DNA of 64,000 bases, from assembly GCA_036924285.1 (NCBI GenBank), contig JAYKYS010000006.1, positions 21,984,001-22,048,000 of the forward strand, read 5' to 3'. How positions within the stretch are numbered: position 1 is the stretch's first letter; each line of letters starts with the position of its first letter. The DNA is from Asterella californica (Eukaryota; Streptophyta; Marchantiopsida; Marchantiales; Aytoniaceae). Position numbers and translations under genes: made by a program. The notes beneath the pieces are model-generated. The model was not told the DNA's origin, did not search any database, and saw only the letters and a program-made list of their open reading frames with translations. Of the stretch, positions 58,110 through 64,000 are shown piece by piece.

Positions 58110-60103
58110 CTAAAGCTCTCTGTAGAGCAATGGAAACTCGTTGTCTAAAAAACATAATGCAAAAAGAAAGAGAAATTGATACCCCTGACGCCTCTCATGG
58201 TAGGCTCTAGCATAATCTCGAAAGAAGACGTCGAACTCCAAAGTTGTCGATCCGTATATCTCCAAGGTTAAGGAGATGAAGTGATGTTTCACTTGCATAC
58301 TCCTATACTTGGTCACCTTCACTGCTATCGCTACGTCTGCAACACATTCTGGGGGATCGATGATTACCTGTGCCGTCACTGAGTCCCGTGTCGGATCCGT
58401 GACAACCACATCTATCATTGAGATATGATCTTCTCTCATCATGTACAAGTCAGCTCTCACTCATCTTTCTATCTGAGGGACATACCAACGCTCTCTCCAT
58501 GTCATGTAATCGCTCTCCCGTGATAAAACAAACATGACGTCTCTGATGACATCGTGGATGACTATCCGTTCTCTATCGTGAGGACAGCGAGCAAGGTGTC
58601 AATCTGAGGTTTCCAATGAGACACCACATTCGTAAGTAGACAACTCCGAAGCAACAGGTTAGATCAAGCCTAGGCGGAACTCCGTAGCTGTAGAAACGAT
58701 AGTCGATGCGAGTCGGAATTCTCTAATGCAAGGTCGAGCTATGAGTCAAGAGCTTGCGTCCTTGTCCGAACAAGAGCGGAGTAGCTCTAGTATCCCATGA
58801 GATGGAAAGATCCACTAAGAGCGTATGGAGAACCTGCTAGAAGTGGTGTCCCGTCAAAGAGGATTGTAGTCCACGAGATCCACCGATAGCTAAAGTATCG
58901 AGTCGATGTGTATCTCACATGTCTCAAGAGTCAAACTATCTATTGTCTCATGGAGACACATCTATAGTGGGTAAGAACCATCCTCCACCTCTGTCACATA
59001 GCTCTCCATAATAAGTCTATCTCGCACGAGGAAACGATAACAAAGCCAAGGTGTTGAGAGGACACAACTACCCAAAAAGATTGTTGGAGCAGTTTCCTCC
59101 ATGGATTATAAGCCCACCCCGCCACATGATATAGGTAAAGATGTATGCTTACGTGCGAGAGGTCCTGCCACACAATCAAAGGTCTTTGATCTTACGATGT
59201 TATCAAAAACCTCCATGATCCTCATATCAAACTCTCTAAGATGCGAGATGAAGATAGGAGATGGAGGTACTATGCGGAGTAAGTAACCAGGACGACGTGC
59301 AATGAAAGAAGAAAGGATACGAAAAGCAACATGTGGGTCATCTAACATAAGATGATCCTCGATATACAAAACATCCTCCATCATGACAACATCTAAGAAC
59401 CGAGAGACGAAATCCTCTGTACCCACGGTACTCCGAGGATGAGTAAATCATCTCTAAGTGTAACAAATCTCTCCGAGAGATGGAGATCCGACGATATACC
59501 TATGGAAGACCAAACCTTGCACTTTGACACCTTCACATTCAGCCCTACCAAGATCAATTGAGAGACGAGGTCCAAAGACAACAAAGACCACACCGACTTG
59601 GTCCGCCGGGTCTACGATATACGTATCATCAGCTAGAGATGGAAAAACATAACCTAGAGCAACCGAGGCGGTGGTCAAGAGAGCTCTACAGTGAGCTAAG
59701 ACAAAAAAGGATCTACCCAAAAGGTCTCCTTAACGAGTACCTACAGCGAAGCTGATGACTGTAACGTCTCTATCGAAAGACCGTGCTGGTAATAAAGAGA
59801 GGTGGAAGAATCATAGAACTAGCGCACGAAGAAAATGAGACTCGTCAGAGATCCACCGTCATCCATGAGCTCCCTAAAGATTGAAGCGTGAGAAATGTTA
59901 TTAAAAGCAATTTCTACGTCCACTTGTAGGACGACACAATCGGGATGGATGTCCAAGAGAGCTCTAATGCCGAAGGACACAAACTCACAACCTCGAAGCG
60001 TCGCAACTCCAAACTGGTGTGGACAAAGATGATCCTGAATCTCGAATCGAATCTCGAATTTTAGAGAGAGTCCGTAACCAAAACTATATCTACCCAGTGT
60101 CAA
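58110..60103 (-). pseudogene. Non-LTR retrotransposon remnant: reverse transcriptase and C-terminal nuclease-like domain
   Basis: Reading down the minus strand, the fragment at 60103-59819 contains HQFGVATLRGCEFVSFGIRA and CVVLQVDVEIAFNNISHASI, the RT palm start with its first catalytic Asp. Fragment 59720-59454 has FVLAHCRALL and VFPSLADDTYIVDPAD, where ADD is the RT active site. Fragment 59426-59106 holds the thumb-side region with SSFIARRPGYLLRI and a terminal LPISCGGVGL. After a decayed stretch, 58460-58110 reads DVVVTDPTRD and HHFISLTLEIYGSTTLEFDV, similar in layout to C-terminal nuclease-like domains of such elements. Many stops and frameshifts. No ends or tail were identified. Confidence 0.75.
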
Positions 60104-60233
60104 AGTTTGTTAGAAATTTTTTTGTGTTCATCTCAGAGAGCAGTAGATGCAAATACATCACGTTCGAGAGCCGCTTTCGTCTTATGACATATCTGACGCT
60201 TCACTGAGAGCTTCTTGGAGTGGTCAGTCGTGA

Positions 60234-60955
60234 GTGTTGAGAAGGAGAGATGGATCATATGAGTGCAACTATTGCTGCCTCTACGTCTACTACTACATCT
60301 TCTGCAACACTTGCAGTTGCAGTTCTGGTCTTGATACTACTAAGATCTTGAAGACGCTTGCGGTCTTGGTGCAACAACATCCGATCTTCGAAAGTGATGA
60401 GTTGAAATCTACAAAGGCTTTGCAAGCAATTGTGAATAGATGCGGACGATTTAAGGATAGAGATATTTCTAGATATCTACGTGAGTATAGAAGAGATATG
60501 GAGCTTGTGAAGATGACTGATGGAGATATGATCAACAGTTTTGAGTTAGCTTTGATTCTTGTGTTGCGGGATTAACTTAGAGATGTACAGAGAAGAAATC
60601 TTGGTGTTTGACATTTGAGCGAGCTCTTCGAGAGGAGTTTCTCAAAGTGGATTCTGAGAGAGTTATTAAAGAACATTTTTGGATTGGGTTGAGTAGCAAC
60701 ATGACCGTACGATGGTTTTGAACGAGCTGTTGTTAGAATTTGATCTTAGATATAAGCAACTTTCAATGCTTGAACGTATAACCTTAGATGCTAGGAGCAC
60801 AAAGCTTTTGCTATAGACCACTGATGATGCTACGATAGATCAGTTATGCTTCATGTTAGCAGATTGATCGATTGAAGGAGGTGTTACTATTGACTGGGAG
60901 ACAGTTGAAGATGTTATAGTTGTTCTCACGAGATAGAAGAGAGGAAGAGTGACAG
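60234..60955 (+). pseudogene. Ty3-type gag fragment, same family as 46.98 kb
   Basis: The open part at 60234-60575 contains STKALQAIVNRCGRFKDRDI and SRYLREYRRDMELVKMTDGD, matching the minus-strand gag at 46978 position for position. Weaker similarity continues through stops to about 60955 (SMLERITLDA-type and WETVEDVIVVL-type stretches). The rest of the element is missing or decayed. Confidence 0.75.
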
Positions 60956-61212
60956 TTGGAGGACTTTTAAATTTATGTACAACATGACAACGGAAATATC
61001 AATTCTCAACTCACTCTTGGAGATAGAATGATAGATTACACTCACATGATCCACTTTGCAAAGTCTATACTCTTTGACGAACTGATTAGAAACTACAAGC
61101 AAAGTGCAAAACTATCATGAAACTAGTCGAATCTATCAATGATGTTATCATAACCATATAAATTAAGAGTATGAGTAAACTTATTCTCAAAATATTTGTT
61201 TCATCAAATAGT

Positions 61213-61312
61213 CGATCCATGACACGACATCGTGCTAGATATCTTGTCATTTTTTTATTTTATTTCATGACTCGACATCGTGCTAGAGATCTCGTCATTT
61301 TTTGATTTTATT
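61213..61312. repeat. Two tandem copies of a roughly 50-bp unit
   Basis: Each copy has CGACATCGTGCTAGA followed by TCTTGTCATTTTTT or TCTCGTCATTTTTT, then ATTTTATTTC. A related CACGACACGACATCG phrase occurs at 48890, near the gag remnant there, so this may be LTR-derived. Confidence 0.7.
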
Positions 61313-62545
61313 TCTGGAATGAGTGGTATTGTCCACTTAGATAGTGATGATTAGTTAGAGTTGTGAAATATTTGCTTGTCTTGAGCAGAACAAGCAATAC
61401 TGGATGACTTTCTTAAGCTCGTCATGCCGTGACAGCTTCTCGGTATTCTAATAAAGAAAAATTTTACATTTGTGATCACATACCAACTACGCATTCATTT
61501 CCCTGCAAAAGCCGCAGAACTTCCACTCCTACATTATCTATCTCCCAGTTCATTGTAGATGCAAGTCTTGACTCAATGACGGTTATACCACATTTAGTGT
61601 ATGCGCACATAGAACCATGACTGATTCTCCATAACAGTTGTGACCGCCGAATTGAAACTCCGTTCCTTTCATGTCCAAATGTGTCGAAGAACGATGGCTA
61701 ACAGAATTGCGACAGATCTTTGTTTCTTCACTTCTCCACTATAGACGACAAGATGATCATCCATCAATGTGCGTGAAAGGACAAACGAGTCTCTGTCCAT
61801 CCTTACCACTTGCCAAAAACTATGCTCTGGAAGATCCAAAAAAGTTTGTTAAGAAATCTTTGCTCCTTGGCTGCACAGTCTTCGGACTTATGAACCTGCT
61901 AGACTGAATAGCCATATATAGTTCACGCAAATCGTCTTTGTCAGAATATTCAGAAGAAAAAACCGAAATATCGGAACTGTCATCTGTCATCGGACTCTTT
62001 GTCACTGCTTGAACCATGAATCATCTCTAACTCTAGAATTTGTTCAATGTCAGCTACTAGTGTCTGTCTTTCAGAGAATTTTGGCATCTCAACCCTTTGG
62101 ACTCATACAAAATCGAAATTTTACTATGCACTCGTCACACTTTGCTTGATCTACTTAATATGCTCTCTCACGCTCAAGATCTTCCCACACTTTGCGATCG
62201 CTTCCTCAAGAAAAGTTGAGCTCTCCTCGTTTGCACTTCTGTCTATATCTCAGTTGAGTTCGACTCTCACAGTCTCACACAGTGCAGTGCGTGGAGATGC
62301 TGAACTCATACAATCAAGAGTTAAAAGATTAACGAGATTTGTCGAGACGCTCAATATACGACCATGTCACCATCAAATTCTTTACTGCAGTATTGCAGTC
62401 ATATGTCTGGGCAATACTAACAGAAAACGAGAAAACCATCCAGGCAATGACTACAGATTTTGCCTGCTATGCACATCACTGATCCGACGAATTAACCGGG
62501 GAAGGTTAAACTTGGTAGTTGGTAGTTAAAATTATTCACTAAAGA
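61313..62545. other. Unassigned sequence
   Basis: No gene is recognised. An open frame of 160 codons at 62047-62529 has a short hydrophobic stretch near its start but no known domain and no supporting splice or start context. Confidence 0.4.
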
Positions 62546-62555
62546 TTCCTACAAA

Positions 62556-62684
62556 TAACACCCCCTCCAGATGTGCTCGTGCTACGCTCGTGGCCTCTTG
62601 GCAGAAGTCGTAACTTCCCCCCCGCGGACGACTAACTTAGCAAAGATTCTAACTTCGACACCCTTTATTACTGCTAAGGGGGTT
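62556..62684. repeat. Possible relative of the AGGGGGTGTTA-ended element
   Basis: Read on the minus strand, one end gives AAGGGTGTCGAAGTTAGAAT, similar to the 42583 terminus, with a GTTACGACTT block inside as in that element. The other end near 62569 gives AGGGGGTGTTATTTG. The ends are not a clean pair, so this may be a nested or partial copy. Confidence 0.35.
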
Positions 62685-64000
62685 CGCCTCTAACATTCTA
62701 TATTTAATTAACTCTGTAGAATCGGAAGGCAAGCTGGAACACCCGAACCAGTAACCAACCTTGAATGAGCGGATAGAGGAGTAGGACCCTTCCTCCCTGA
62801 GAGCTGAGTGCGTTCTGAGCTGGTGCAACGTTATGTTAGGAATCTCGCTTCTGCTTCTCTGTCGTCTGTACCGTCGCTTGGTCGCTCGCTATTACAGTTG
62901 GAGAGCATGAGACTAAAGACACGAGGTAGAATCAGGGACTGCTCTTGAGCGCACTTCTCCTTCTTCATTGTAGCTGTATAGTCGGAAGTGCATGGGACTG
63001 AAACCTGAGGTAGAATCAGGAGTGCTGTCTCGCCTCTCTCTCTCTCTCTCTCTCCAAGGTCAGTCCTTGCAGCAGCGAGGGGCATGAATTATGAAGAGCG
63101 GCAACTTGCAAGCATGCTTGACCTCGTTAACGGAGTACTTTCTGTTCCCATACACTTAAACCAGGGAGCCTTGTTAATTTAAGTCATCCTTCCCCTAAAA
63201 CTAAAACTCAATGGAACAGCTTTACAGGTGAGGCCTACGCGACATCGACGAACAGCCTTTCTTATTTGGAATTTTCTTCTTTCCTGGAATGATACAGCCT
63301 CGGGTGAGGTAACAGAGTTTCTGATCGAACTTACAAGTTTCTGGTCGATCATGCAAGCTTTGACTCAACGTGACTGCCCAATTGGACATTTGAATTGATG
63401 CAAGATAAGCTTGCTCCTTTCTGTTACTAATTCAGCTTCGTTTGTCATGGACATCTCTCCATTCGGCCCATGCTTTTTTGAGCCCTATGAAGTATGAACT
63501 TAGATGAGGTGACCGTTAAGTTTATTGGAAGCGCCGCAAACCAGTAACTCACCTACGAAGGTCGAACACTTGGGTCGTCTCTTGTATGCCAAACAGAACT
63601 GTCAACCCTTTTTAGTTATCGAACACGATCAAATTACACCGTCGAGCTTCCGATAGTTCCAACACTTAGAATAGGTTCAGTTCACTACATATCGTTCGTT
63701 CCGAGTTTAGACACGATCTTAACCCGTGATTCTGAATTGAATTGAGACAATGATCTGAGCCAGTCACTTCTGTAACTCCAGTTTGACGCCGATCGTGTTT
63801 TCTGTTCTCGCAGTGAATATCTTACCTCGAACTTGAGTTGTAGAGAGGAGTCAGTGCTCATCTTGTAAACCCAGTCACTAACGTCCCAGGAGCTCGCGCA
63901 CTGAGTGGGAAGAACAATGATGGGCTAAAAGCTGACATCCAAGCTTGTGCAACCAAGTGTGCGGTGACGATTCCATCGAAAATATACCCCATTTACTCAC
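62685..64000. other. Unassigned sequence with a (TC)n run
   Basis: No gene is recognised. A (CT)n microsatellite occupies about 63033-63053. A GAGGTAGAATCAGG phrase occurs twice, near 62922 and 63010, with similar flanks, suggesting a small tandem duplication. Confidence 0.4.

Noticed and set aside
62047..62529. A 160-codon open frame with a hydrophobic start
   Set aside because: No signal-peptide pattern strong enough to trust and no known family.

Overview
This window looks like nuclear DNA of a land plant outside the seed plants, most likely a liverwort of the Marchantia type. The plant assignment rests on a canonical plant U6 snRNA, a nuclear tRNA-Ala, a chloroplast photosystem II assembly factor (PSB27-H2/LPA19), a plant-type beta carbonic anhydrase and a farnesylated PEX19, set among copia, Ty3, non-LTR and PIF/Harbinger remains. 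The liverwort assignment rests on my impression of the Ty3 gag and pol families and should be checked by search.

Layout: 1.2-2.0 kb holds an intronless beta carbonic anhydrase (+). 2.0-9.6 kb is mostly unassigned, with one exon-like piece near 5.4 kb, short hairpins and a tRNA-like repeat. 9.67-14.64 kb is a young, complete Ty1/copia element with 243-bp LTRs and 5-bp target duplications, disabled by one frameshift and two stops. 15.97-16.85 kb is a broken PIF/Harbinger transposase (+). 18.6-20.8 kb is a broken gene on the minus strand with amino-methyltransferase motifs. 21.3-22.2 kb is a cluster of foldback and short repeats, followed by tRNA-Ala(AGC) on the minus strand. 23.66 kb has a perfect hairpin, and 23.945-24.344 kb has exactly five 80-bp tandem units. 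25.7-26.74 kb is LPA19 (minus, three exons). 28-39.85 kb is repeat-rich: Ty3 RNase H/integrase remains (+), tandem duplications, a broken coiled-coil gene of unknown function (minus) and Ty3 RT/RNase H/integrase remains (minus).

The most notable structure lies at about 39.87-53.85 kb. Two arms of about 4.2 kb face each other around a spacer of about 5.5 kb. Each arm carries one U6 snRNA gene with its TATA box. The right arm also contains the real last exon of PEX19 (minus, five exons, 53.67-55.57 kb), which encodes the CSIM farnesylation box. The left arm contains an orphan copy of that exon. The spacer holds a broken Ty3 gag-protease. The left arm interrupts retroelement coding sequence on both of its sides, so the right arm, attached to the intact PEX19, is probably the original and the left arm the inverted copy.

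Beyond PEX19 there is unassigned sequence, a dispersed repeat, non-LTR reverse transcriptase remains at 58.1-60.1 kb (minus), another gag fragment at 60.2-60.95 kb (+), and repeat-containing sequence with no recognised gene to 64 kb. The five functional loci (carbonic anhydrase, LPA19, PEX19, U6, tRNA-Ala) belong to unrelated housekeeping processes; they are islands in transposon-derived DNA, not a pathway cluster.
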